From Microtetraspora malaysiensis (GTDB taxonomy: Bacteria; Actinomycetota; Actinomycetes; Streptosporangiales; Streptosporangiaceae), in the NCBI RefSeq assembly GCF_001528665.1, contig NZ_BBYJ01000035.1, forward strand, positions 27,357 through 91,356: a DNA stretch of 64,000 bases, in the 5' to 3' direction. Below are positions 20,954 to 28,642 of this stretch, piece by piece. The notes under the pieces are model-generated. The model was not told the DNA's origin. It saw only the letters and a program-made list of their open reading frames with translations, and made no database searches. Every line of letters starts with the position of its first letter. The stretch's first letter is position 1. The translations under genes were made by a program, and so were the position numbers.

Positions 20954-21150
20954 GACGCCGTACTCACCGCGGCGGGAGCGCGGACGCACCGGCGGCCGCA
21001 CACCGCACGCCCGGGACCGGGGCGCGTAACGCGGGCCGGGCGGCAATTTCCGTTTCCGCCCGGAAGACACGCTCGTTTTCACAATTCTCGCGGGACGACG
21101 GCGGGCCTCGCCCGCGATCCGTCATCCCATCCACATGGAAATCACATTCG

Positions 21151-21185
21151 TCCGGCCGGCGTCTCGCCGGCCGGATTTCTTTATT
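21151..21185 (+). terminator. Rho-independent terminator after array gene 3
   Basis: Perfect 10 bp stem TCCGGCCGGC / GCCGGCCGGA with loop GTCTC, followed by TTTCTTTATTT. The preceding 20954-21150 shows no supported gene. Confidence 0.87.
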
Positions 21186-21282
21186 TCACCGGCCGGTTTC
21201 CCCTGTTCGTACGGCATGAGCCGAGCGAGGACCGGCGCCGTGACGCGCAGGGAGATCCACCCCGAATACGCCCCGCGAACTC

Positions 21283-21376
21283 CGACATAAGGGGGCATCA
21301 GTGGCAAATCAGCTTCAACCGATCCACTTCATTAATAGAGCGACAAGCAAAGACTAAAAGCCGCCAATCATCGTTT
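21283..21376 (+). promoter_or_regulatory. Array promoter module 4
   Basis: CGACAT at 21283, AATAGAGCGACAAGC at 21334-21348 (51 nt later) and CGTTTG at 21372 (38 nt from AAT). The leader to ATG is 136 nt and contains the 18 nt palindrome TTCCGAGAATTCTCGGAA. Confidence 0.6.
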
Positions 21377-21507
21377 GCCGCCCGACGTGGCAGGAAATCA
21401 GAGACACCGTAGAGATGATCTGACAAGGGTCATCCGGGCACGCTTCCGAGAATTCTCGGAATGCCAGAGTGCCGGGGCAAACCAATTCCTTCCAAGGGAG
21501 AATCGCC

Positions 21508-22074
21508 ATGCCCAAGTTCAAGAACCTCATGGGGCTGCTGGCCGTCGGCGCCGCGATGACCGGTGGAGCCGTCGCCCTGGGCGCCACCACCGCCACCTCG
21601 GCGAGCGCCGCCGTCGTCCAGACCGGCGGCTGGGGCGGCGGCGGTGGCTGGGGCGGCGGCTGGGGCGGCCGCAGCCGCAACCGCAACTGGAACCGCGACC
21701 ACAACCGCAACCACCAGCGCCAGCAGGGGCAGCAGCGCCAGCACCAGCGCCAGCGCCAGAACGTGATCAACAACATCCGCGTGCGCGTCCCCCGGGAGCA
21801 GCGGGAGTTCCGGGACGACCAGGTCCGGGATGAGTTCGACCCCCGGGACAACCGGACCCTGTTCCGGGATGACCTGTTCCCGGGTGGCCAGAACGGGTTC
21901 CTGACCCCTGAGCAGGCTGCCAACCAGCTCGCCATCAGCCGTGCGCAGGGCGGCAACGCCGTCAACGCCGGCGATGGAGAGGCCGAGGGTGGCCGCGCCG
22001 AGTCCGGCGACGCCAACAACGCCAACAACCAAGACCAGGACGTTCCCGTCAGGGTCACCACCACCCGGCGGTAA
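21508..22074 (+). CDS. Array protein 4: secreted Gly/Trp- and Arg/Gln/His-rich protein with extended tail (no Cys)
   Basis: 188 residues, the longest member. Signal peptide 1-34; Gly/Trp segment GGWGGGGGWGGGWGG (40-54); Arg/Asn/His/Gln stretch (57-85); VINNIRVRV (86-94). It is followed by a charged Arg/Asp region and a C-terminal cassette with GGNAVNAGDGEAEGGRA (148-164) and DANNANNQ that is almost identical to the one in array protein 5. Cassette sharing points to recent duplication or gene conversion between members 4 and 5. ATG follows CCTTCCAAGGGAGAATCGCC. Confidence 0.85.
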   Translation: MPKFKNLMGLLAVGAAMTGGAVALGATTATSASAAVVQTGGWGGGGGWGGGWGGRSRNRNWNRDHNRNHQRQQGQQRQHQRQRQNVINNIRVRVPREQREFRDDQVRDEFDPRDNRTLFRDDLFPGGQNGFLTPEQAANQLAISRAQGGNAVNAGDGEAEGGRAESGDANNANNQDQDVPVRVTTTRR

Positions 22075-22352
22075 GCCGGAAAGCACCGGCAAGTAAGCGC
22101 ATTCAGCCCACCGTGAGACCACCGAACGATCAGCGAGAGGTCGGGCTCACCCTTTGGAACACCGGCGGCACCATACCGCCGCCGCACCCGGAGTCTTTTT
22201 CCAGGCCTCGCGGGAACGCGTTCCTTCCTGACTCGACCTTCACGACGGAGGCGGTCCGGCCATAAGGAATCTCGCGATCCGGCCGTCGAAAGACACCGGG
22301 ACGGAAAAGCGAGGGTGTCCGTGCGCGCACGCACATTCCCTCGCCTAAAACA

Positions 22353-22393
22353 AGCCTGTCCGGCTCGGCCAACATGGCCGAGCCGGGCAGGCT
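22353..22393 (+). terminator. Hairpin terminator after array gene 4
   Basis: AGCCTGTCCGGCTCGGCC (22353-22370) pairs with the stretch 22376-22393 over 18 bp with one wobble, followed by CTTCGGCATTCC. No supported gene lies in 22075-22532. Confidence 0.75.
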
Positions 22394-22532
22394 CTTCGGC
22401 ATTCCGGCGCGTTCACGCCCCCCGCCACCGCACCCATGGCCTTGATGTCGCATTCGCACCGGACGCCCCCGCGCCTCCGTCCGCAAATAATGCCGGCCCA
22501 CCGGGACGACAACCACCGCACACGGCGTCCGC

Positions 22533-22575
22533 AATGAATAACAAAGAGCTGACTAAGAACGATGCGGCACCGTTT
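22533..22575 (+). promoter_or_regulatory. Array promoter module 5 (diverged)
   Basis: AATGAATAACAAAGAGCTGA replaces the usual core, but CGTTTGCCGCC at 22571 is kept exactly 38 nt from the AAT, and a GACTAAGA remnant matches module 4. No GACAT box is seen upstream. The leader to ATG is 138 nt. Confidence 0.5.
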
Positions 22576-22708
22576 GCCGCCGCACACTCCAGGAAATCAA
22601 GATAATGCGGACAGGGTCCCGCAAGGGCCGTCCGGACATTCTTCGGAGCAGATCCCAGGAATGTCAGAGTGTCGGGCGCAAATCAATTCCTTTCAGGGGA
22701 GAAACGCA

Positions 22709-23215
22709 ATGCCCAAGTTCAAGAATCTCGTAGGCCTTCTCGCCATCAGCACCGCGCTGACCGGTGGAGCCGTCGCCCTCGGCGCCGCCGCCACCACCAC
22801 CGCGGCGAACGCCGGCATCGTCCAGGTCGGCTGCGGCGGCGGCGGCTGCGGCGGCGGCTGGGGCGGCGGCTGGGGTCGTGGCAACCGGAACCACAACCGC
22901 AACCACAACCGCAACCACAACCGCAACCACCAGCGCGAGCACCAGCGCGAGCACCAGCAGCAGCGTCAGACCGTGATCAACAACGTCCGCCTGGACGTCC
23001 CGCAGGAGCGGCGCGAGCGCATTGAGCGCGTGCGCGAGGAGCGGCCCCGGGAGCGGGAGCGGGTCTTCTTCTTCCCGCGTAGCCAGTTCGCCGACCAGAA
23101 TGCGATCAGCGCTGCGCGAGGCGGCAACGCCGTCAACGCCGGCGACGGAGAGGCCGAGGGTGGCCGCGCCAGGTCCGACGACGCCAACAACGCCAACAAC
23201 CAGCAGCAGCCGTAA
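22709..23215 (+). CDS. Array protein 5: secreted Gly/Trp- and Asn/Arg/His-rich protein with extended tail (Cys-pair type)
   Basis: 168 residues. Signal peptide 1-35 (AISTALTGGAVALGA). CGGGGCGGGWGGGWGRG (42-58) with two Cys, then the longest NRNH run (60-74, five units), Gln/Glu/His repeats (QREHQREHQQQ) and VINNVRLDV (89-97). A strongly charged Arg/Glu stretch (RRERIERVREERPRERER) follows, then FFF, then the GGNAVNAGDGEAEGGRA cassette (138-154) shared with protein 4. ATG follows TTTCAGGGGAGAAACGCA. Confidence 0.85.
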   Translation: MPKFKNLVGLLAISTALTGGAVALGAAATTTAANAGIVQVGCGGGGCGGGWGGGWGRGNRNHNRNHNRNHNRNHQREHQREHQQQRQTVINNVRLDVPQERRERIERVREERPRERERVFFFPRSQFADQNAISAARGGNAVNAGDGEAEGGRARSDDANNANNQQQP

Positions 23216-23271
23216 GCGCATTCATCGGCCGTGAGACCGTGACCGGCCGGAGAGGGATCACCCCCGCGCCA

Positions 23272-23391
23272 CATCCGGGAGCCCGCCTCCCGGATGAGGC
23301 AGGGCAGACCTTCGACGGCGCACGCTCGGTCTCACCCTAGAGAAAACGAACGGCCCACCCTTCCGGACACCGTGCCGGACGGGTGGGCCGT
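23272..23391 (+). terminator. Two hairpins after array gene 5
   Basis: First hairpin: CATCCGGGAG (23272-23281) with CTCCCGGATG (23287-23296). Second: ACGGCCCACCC (23350-23360) with GGGTGGGCCGT (23381-23391) around an inner TCCGG/CCGGA stem, followed by GTCCTTTTC. The second is the better terminator. No supported gene in 23216-23602. Confidence 0.75.
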
Positions 23392-23602
23392 GTCCTTTTC
23401 ACCTCCGGATCACCGGCGGCCGCGGAGACGTCCATGTCGCCAGGGCGGCCGCCGCCTCATTTCACGGCGCCCGTACACACCGCACCCGGATTTCCGCGCG
23501 AAACTCCGCCGCGGAGGATTGGCACTTCCCCATCGAACCACTCGACTCACCTCGGGGCTTGCCTTTTTCCCGCAAAAAAGGCGCTCACCGACGGCCATAT
23601 TC

Positions 23603-23645
23603 AATAAATCACAGACAGCACTCAAGATCCCCTAGAGCATCGTTT
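23603..23645 (+). promoter_or_regulatory. Array promoter module 6 (diverged)
   Basis: AATAAATCACAGACAGC at 23603 and CGTTTG at 23641, again exactly 38 nt apart. Leader of 137 nt to the ATG. Confidence 0.5.
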
Positions 23646-23777
23646 GTCCTGACGTAAACCCGGCAATCAACACGATATCGAGGTGATCCGCTCGGATGAT
23701 CTCATCGTTCTCCACAACTCGATCCGGAGAGCGTCGAAAGGTAAGAGGAAATCAATTCCTTTCAGAGGAGAAGCGCA

Positions 23778-24149
23778 ATGCCCAAGTTCAGGAGTGTCAT
23801 CGCGGGGCTGGCGATCAGCACCGCCTTGACCGGTGGGGCCGTGGCGCTCGGCGCCACGACCACCGCGACCACGGCGAACGCGGCCGTCGTCCAGGCCGGT
23901 TGGGGCGGCGGCGGAGGAGGCTGGGGTCGCGGCCACCGCAACCGCAACCACAACCGCAACCACAACAGGAACCGCGAGCACCAGAACGCACGCCAGCAGC
24001 AGCGGTCGCACCAGCGGCAGAACCTGATCAACAACATCACGATCCGTATCACCAGGCAGCTCCTGGACTCCCTGAGGCGGCGGGAGGCGGAGCCGCTGCA
24101 GGAGCCGGACGTGGCGTTCAGCGGCGCCCCGATCGTGCCCGTCGGCTGA
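23778..24149 (+). CDS. Array protein 6: small secreted Gly/Trp- and Asn/Arg/His-rich protein (no Cys)
   Basis: 123 residues. The signal peptide (1-36, MPKFRSVIAGLAISTALTGG) is closest to protein 1. Gly/Trp segment GWGGGGGGWGRG (41-52) without Cys; RNRNHNRNHNRNREHQN (54-70); Gln/Arg stretch; LINNITIRI (83-91). The tail is Arg/Leu-rich and then neutral, ending PIVPVG. ATG follows TTTCAGAGGAGAAGCGCA. Last member of the array. Confidence 0.85.
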   Translation: MPKFRSVIAGLAISTALTGGAVALGATTTATTANAAVVQAGWGGGGGGWGRGHRNRNHNRNHNRNREHQNARQQQRSHQRQNLINNITIRITRQLLDSLRRREAEPLQEPDVAFSGAPIVPVG

Positions 24150-24335
24150 GCGGATCCAACACCGGACGACCTCGCCGTGATCGGCCCTCAACCTGAGCGG
24201 AAGATCCACGGAGAGGCGCTCACACAGGGGGGAGACACGTACGTCTCCTCGCCCACACGATGAGACTCATCGTTACAGCGCACAGGCGGACGCCGCGGAC
24301 GAGAGCCGCCGGCTCGCCGCCTTTTCCTACTACAG

Positions 24336-24370
24336 GGCCATCCGGCCGGGGGAATCCCGGCCGGATGGCC
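24336..24370 (+). terminator. Hairpin terminator after array gene 6
   Basis: Perfect 15 bp stem (GGCCATCCGGCCGGG, loop GGAAT, complementary arm to 24370) followed by GTTCCATTTCC. It also lies 3' of the convergent ku gene and may serve both. The rest of 24150-24553 has no supported gene. Confidence 0.8.
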
Positions 24371-24553
24371 GTTCCATTTCCCCACCCGTTCCCCACCCGC
24401 CCCGCCGCGCCAGGCCTCGTCAGCCGTTCCCGCACGGCCGGGGATCGGACCGGCCCGGCCGTACGCCGACCTTGCCCTGCGGATCTCCCGGCCGTATCCA
24501 CGCCATGCCCGGCCTCCCCAGGCACACCCGGGGCACGTACGCGAGCCGTGGCG

Positions 24554-25507
24554 TCAGGCGGAGCGGCGCGCTCCGCGCTTGCGGGGCGCCTTCTCCTCGT
24601 CCTCGGCGTCCTCGGCGCCGGAGGCCGCCTTCTTCGCCGCGGCCTTCCCCCCGGCCTTCGTCCCGGGCTTCGCGGCGCTCTTCGCGCCCGACGCCGCGGC
24701 CTCCTTCCTCGCCGGCTCGCGCCCCTCGCGCTCCCGCTTGGCGGCCTCCACGCTGGCGCGCAACGCGGCCATGAGATCGACGGCGGGCTTCTCCTCGGCG
24801 GGCGCCTCGGGGGCGACCACCTCCTTGCCCGCGACCTTGGCCTCGATGACGGCCTGCACCGCCTCGCGGTAGGCGTCCGTGTACCCCTCCGGATCGAAGT
24901 CCGCGACCATCGTCTCGATCAGGGACTCGGCCATTTTGAGCTCCTGGGGACGCACGTCGATGTCCTCGTCCAGGAAGGGGAAGTCCGCCTCGCGCACCTC
25001 GTCCGGCCACAGCATCGTCTCCAGCACGAAGATGCCGTCCCGTACACGCAGGGTCGCCAGCGACTCGCGCTGGCGCAGCGCCACCTTCACGATCGCCACC
25101 TGCCCCGAGCGCTCCAACGCGTCCCTCAGCAGCACGTACGGCTTCGCCCCCTGGGCCTCCGGCTCCAGGTAGTACGACTTGGCGAAGTAGATCGGGTCGA
25201 TCTGATCGGACGGGGAGAACTGCAGCACGTCGATCCGGCGGGAGGTGGTCAGCGGCAGGTCGGCGAAGTCCTCGTCGGTCAGCACGACCATGTCGCCGCT
25301 CGGCAGCTCGTAGCCCTTGGCGATGTCGGAGTACGACACCTCCTGGCCGTCGAGCGTGCACACCCGCTTGTACTTGATCCGCCCGCCGTCCTCCCGGTGC
25401 ACCTGGTGGAAGGAGACGTCCTTCTGCTCCGTGGCGGAATAGAGCTTCACGGGGATGGTGACCAGCCCGAACGATATGGCGCCCTTCCAGATGCTGCGCA
25501 TAGCCAC
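24554..25507 (-). CDS. ku: Ku protein, bacterial non-homologous end joining
   Basis: 317 residues with the canonical start (MRSIWKGAISFGLVTIPVKLY) and the Ku bridge-forming beta-barrel core (HREDGGRIKYKRVC, YYLEPEAQGAKPYVLLRDAL, EALKMAE-like ELKMAESLI). The last ~70 residues are a Lys/Ala/Arg-rich extension of the kind that lets actinobacterial Ku thread along DNA. Ku binds broken ends as a homodimer and recruits LigD. The gene is divergent from the LigD-type polymerase gene, with a 110 bp shared intergenic region containing the palindrome GTTCGAAC. ATG 25507 or 25501 are both possible starts. Confidence 0.96.
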   Translation of the reverse strand: MAMRSIWKGAISFGLVTIPVKLYSATEQKDVSFHQVHREDGGRIKYKRVCTLDGQEVSYSDIAKGYELPSGDMVVLTDEDFADLPLTTSRRIDVLQFSPSDQIDPIYFAKSYYLEPEAQGAKPYVLLRDALERSGQVAIVKVALRQRESLATLRVRDGIFVLETMLWPDEVREADFPFLDEDIDVRPQELKMAESLIETMVADFDPEGYTDAYREAVQAVIEAKVAGKEVVAPEAPAEEKPAVDLMAALRASVEAAKREREGREPARKEAAASGAKSAAKPGTKAGGKAAAKKAASGAEDAEDEEKAPRKRGARRSA

Positions 25508-25617
25508 ATACTCGTCTCTTTGTTCGAACTACACCATCTAGGGATTCAAAGGACTTGCCAGTTGGGCAGGTACCCACTCTGGCGGTGCCGTATCGGCTCC
25601 CGCCCCGGAGGTGCGGT

Positions 25618-26499
25618 GTGACCAGGAAGGTACGGGTCGAGGTCGAGGGCAGGCACCTGACGCTCACCAATCTGGACAAGCTGATGTATCCCGCGGCCTC
25701 GTTCACCAAGGCCGAGGTCATCGACTACTACACCCGCATCGCCCCGGTCCTCCTTCCCCACCTGCGTGGACGCCCGCTGACCGTCAAGCGCTACCCCGAC
25801 GGCGTGGATGCCCAGTTCTTCTTCGAGAAGAACGTGCCCGGCCACACCCCCGGCTGGGTCCGCACGGTCACCCTGCCCGCGCCCGGCAGCACCAAGGGCC
25901 GCGAGACGATCGACTTCGCCGTGATGGACGACCTCGCGACGCTCGTCTACTACGCCAATCTCGCCGCGCTGGAGATCCACGTGCCCATGTGGCGGGTCTC
26001 GGAACGCGGGGAGCCGCTGCCGCCGGACACCCTGGTCTTCGACCTCGACCCCGGCGCCCCCGCCACGATCGTGGAGTGCTGCGAGGTGGCCCTCCTGCTC
26101 CGCGAAGCCCTCGCGGGCGACGGGCACGAGGGGGTGCCCAAGACCAGCGGAAAGAAGGGGATGCAGGTCTACGTGCCGTGGGACGGCGACGAGGACACCT
26201 CCGCGTACGCGCGGGCCCTCGCCCGGCGGTTGGAGCGCGAACACGCGTTCATCACCAGCGTGATGGCCAAGCGTGAACGGCCCGGCAAGGTGTTCATCGA
26301 CTGGAGCCAGAACAACCCGGCCAAGACCACGGTCGCGCCGTACTCGCTGCGAGCCGCCGAGCTGCCCACCGTGTCGACCCCGCTCTCGTGGGAAGAGGTG
26401 GATGCCTGGAGGGACCCGGGGCAGTTCGTCCTCACGGCGCAGGACGTGCTGGAACGGGTCGGGAAGCATGGAGACCTGTTCCGGGCCTCCACCGCGTAA
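25618..26499 (+). CDS. LigD-type primase-polymerase (PolDom) for non-homologous end joining
   Basis: 293 residues from GTG 25618, preceded by CGGAGG. It is a stand-alone LigD polymerase domain: metal-binding Asp pair in FDLDPG (D142, D144), third Asp in VFIDWSQNN (D228), and KTSGKKGMQVYVP nucleotide-binding loop; these match the spacing of the mycobacterial LigD polymerase catalytic triad. It adds nucleotides at broken ends with a preference for ribonucleotides in characterised homologues. There is no ligase or phosphoesterase domain in this protein or in the window, so the ligase must be elsewhere. Divergent partner: ku. Confidence 0.93.
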   Translation: MTRKVRVEVEGRHLTLTNLDKLMYPAASFTKAEVIDYYTRIAPVLLPHLRGRPLTVKRYPDGVDAQFFFEKNVPGHTPGWVRTVTLPAPGSTKGRETIDFAVMDDLATLVYYANLAALEIHVPMWRVSERGEPLPPDTLVFDLDPGAPATIVECCEVALLLREALAGDGHEGVPKTSGKKGMQVYVPWDGDEDTSAYARALARRLEREHAFITSVMAKRERPGKVFIDWSQNNPAKTTVAPYSLRAAELPTVSTPLSWEEVDAWRDPGQFVLTAQDVLERVGKHGDLFRASTA

Positions 26500-26570
26500 T
26501 CGGTACGACCCGTGGCCGTAGTGTTGGTTCTGTCCCGCATAACTCAGGGCCGGGAACGGAGGGACGGCAG

Positions 26571-26771
26571 ATGTCCGAGATGGACTCCCTCGGCGAGACG
26601 GCCGAGGAGCTCTCGATCGAGACACCGGAGGCGGACGCGATCGAGCAGCATCAGCGGGTGAGACCGTCTGACCAGAACCGCTGGCCCGACCAGGTTCCGA
26701 TGGAGGCCGACCCCGCCGACGCCACCGAGCAGGAGCGCGTGGTCGAGCACGACGAAGAGGACTACCGCTGA
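26571..26771 (+). CDS. Small acidic conserved actinobacterial protein
   Basis: 66 residues, strongly acidic (ETAEELSIETPEADAIEQ ... DEEDYR), with no hydrophobic core, signal or motif; probably intrinsically disordered. ATG follows GGAACGGAGGGACGG. I recognise the type (a conserved short protein rich in Glu/Asp ending EDEYR/EEDYR) from other actinobacteria, but no function is known to me. It lies 57 nt before the TetR gene. Confidence 0.7.
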   Translation: MSEMDSLGETAEELSIETPEADAIEQHQRVRPSDQNRWPDQVPMEADPADATEQERVVEHDEEDYR

Positions 26772-26827
26772 CCTGGTTACCCACGCGTAGGATGGGCGAG
26801 ATCCCGCAACAAGGAGACGAGAGTGCC

Positions 26828-27448
26828 GTGACCGCTACCCCGGACGCCAAGCCGCGTGGCACCCGCCTGCCCCGTGTGGCCCGCCGCCGCCAGCTCCTGA
26901 GCGCGGCGCAGGAAGTGTTCGTGGAGAACGGCTACCACGCTGCGGCCATGGACGAGATCGCGGAGCGGGCCGGCGTCAGCAAGCCGGTGCTCTACCAGCA
27001 CTTCCCCGGCAAGCTCGAGCTCTACCTCGCCCTCCTCGACCTGCACGTGGACGACATGGTCACGAGGTGCCACGAGGCCCTCGCCTCCACCACCGACAAC
27101 AAGCAGCGGGTGCAGGCGGCGATCGGGGCGTTCTTCGACTTCGTGTCCAGCCAGGGCGAGGCTTTCCGGCTGGTCTTCGAATCCGACCTGCGCAACGTGG
27201 CCCCCGTACGCCAGCGGATGGAGCGATCCCTCCGCGAGAGCGCCGAGGCGATCAGCCAGGTCATCCAGGAGGACACCGGCTGTTCGAGCGACGAGGCGCA
27301 CCTGCTCGGCGTCGGCCTGGTCGGCATGGCCGAGGTGAGCGCGCGGTACTGGCTCACCAGCCACGGTTCCATCCCCAAGGAGGCGGCCACCCAGCTCATG
27401 GCGCGCCTCGCCTGGCGGGGCATCAGCGGCTTCCCGCGCACCGGCTGA
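26828..27448 (+). CDS. TetR/AcrR-family transcriptional regulator
   Basis: 206 residues from GTG 26828 (AAGGAG upstream). N-terminal HTH: RRRQLLSAAQEVFVENGYHAAAMDEIAERAGVS and KPVLYQHFPGKLELYLALL in two halves, the standard TetR pattern. The C-terminal ligand domain is all-helical. Position next to a DUF3107 gene matches the Rv3208/TB9.4 neighbourhood of mycobacteria. Targets and ligand unknown. Confidence 0.9.
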   Translation: MTATPDAKPRGTRLPRVARRRQLLSAAQEVFVENGYHAAAMDEIAERAGVSKPVLYQHFPGKLELYLALLDLHVDDMVTRCHEALASTTDNKQRVQAAIGAFFDFVSSQGEAFRLVFESDLRNVAPVRQRMERSLRESAEAISQVIQEDTGCSSDEAHLLGVGLVGMAEVSARYWLTSHGSIPKEAATQLMARLAWRGISGFPRTG

Positions 27449-27563
27449 CCGCGCGCCGCATTTCCTGTTCGCTTGGCGCGATCAAAGGGCGCACCGGGGC
27501 GGCGGACGGCGACGATGAGGGTTAGGCGCTGTCTGACGCAGCCCTCCGGAAAGGGGAGCCCTG

Positions 27564-27794
27564 ATGGAAGTCAAGATCGCTGTTCGGTCGGTACACCGCG
27601 AGCTCGTCGTGGAGACCGACATGTCGGCCGAACAGATCGAGGAGGAGCTCCGCCAGGCCCTCGCCGCGGACAAGGGCGTCTTCTCGATCACGGACAAGAG
27701 CGGCCGGCGGGTGGTCGTCCCCGTGTCCGCGCTCGGTTTCGTCGAGGTCGGCGAGGACGAGCAGCGCACGGTCGGGTTCGGCGGCACGCTGTAG
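27564..27794 (+). CDS. DUF3107 family protein (TB9.4-like)
   Basis: 76 residues. Matches the DUF3107 pattern: MEVKIAVRSVHRELVVETD, a short helix (EQIEEELRQALAA) and closing strands (RRVVVPVSALGFVEVG). A small ubiquitin-like alpha/beta protein conserved through actinobacteria next to the TetR gene; function unknown. ATG follows AAAGGGGAGCCCTG. Confidence 0.9.
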   Translation: MEVKIAVRSVHRELVVETDMSAEQIEEELRQALAADKGVFSITDKSGRRVVVPVSALGFVEVGEDEQRTVGFGGTL

Positions 27795-27982
27795 GGCCGC
27801 ACAGGACCGCGCACGGCCGCCTCCGGTCAGGGCGCGGAGGGCGGAGCCGGCGCGACTGACAGACAGGGTCGGGTGTGCCCGCTCTGGTCGGCGTGGCGGA
27901 TCCGGGATGGCGGCGGACGCGTGTCTCGCTCGCGGCCGCCGTCCCGCCCTTCACGCGCGTCCGCGCACGGCGTCCGGTGGGT

Positions 27983-28642
27983 TCAGGGTCCCGGGGTGAG
28001 GCCCAGGGCCGACATGCGCTTCCCGTGCGCCTCGGTCAGCCGGGCGAAGAGGCGCCCGATCTCGGCGAGGTCCTCACTGCCCGGCTCCACCAGCAGGGCG
28101 GCCAGATCCGGGCGGATCGCCGCCAGCCGCTGCCCCTGGCTCAGCGCCTCGCCCACCATCCGGCGCGCCCACAGCGCCAGTCGGCTGCTCAGCCGCGGAT
28201 CCTCCTCGATCGCCGCACGCACCCGTTCCACCGTGAACTCCGAGCGCGCCTCGTCCGTCAGCACCTCGTCCACCAGTTCGGTGATGGAGGGGTCGGCGTG
28301 CCGCGCGGCCTCCCGGTAGAAGTCCCCCGCGATCCCCGTGCCCACGTACGCCTTGACCAGAGCCTCGTACCAATCGCGCGGCTTGGTCTGCTCGTGCCAC
28401 TCGTCGATGGCGGTCACGAAGGGCTCCATCGCGTTCTCCGGATCCACGCCGAGCGAGGCGAGCCGGTCGCGCAGCAGCCGGAAGTGCCCGTACTCGGCCG
28501 CGGCGATGTCGCCGAGGGCGGCCCGATCGGTCAGCGAGGGCGCGAGCAGCGCCGCGTCCTCGGCCAGGCGCAGGAACGCCGTCAGCTCCGCATACGCCAG
28601 CACACCGAGCAGATCCACGACACCAGGAGGAGTTTCGTTCAT
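27983..28642 (-). CDS. Ferritin-like, MiaE-type (MiaE_2) helical protein
   Basis: 219 residues, all helical. Metal-ligand-type residues lie in AYAELTAFLRLAEDA and AAAEYGHFRLLRDRL (E...EYGH) in the first half, and in WYEALVKAYVGTGIAGDFYRE further on, as in ferritin-like diiron proteins. It corresponds to the MiaE_2 family found beside the DEAD helicase in mycobacteria (Rv3210c). A tRNA hydroxylase role has been proposed for the family from fold only. ATG 28642 is the first start of this family length; there is no strong ribosome site. Confidence 0.8.
   Translation of the reverse strand: MNETPPGVVDLLGVLAYAELTAFLRLAEDAALLAPSLTDRAALGDIAAAEYGHFRLLRDRLASLGVDPENAMEPFVTAIDEWHEQTKPRDWYEALVKAYVGTGIAGDFYREAARHADPSITELVDEVLTDEARSEFTVERVRAAIEEDPRLSSRLALWARRMVGEALSQGQRLAAIRPDLAALLVEPGSEDLAEIGRLFARLTEAHGKRMSALGLTPGP

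Noticed and set aside
18866..24149. Ribosomally made peptide (RiPP) precursor cluster
   Set aside because: Sec-type signal peptides, no leader/core boundary, and no cyclase, radical SAM, LanB/LanM or transporter genes near; the Cys are only two per protein and absent in half.
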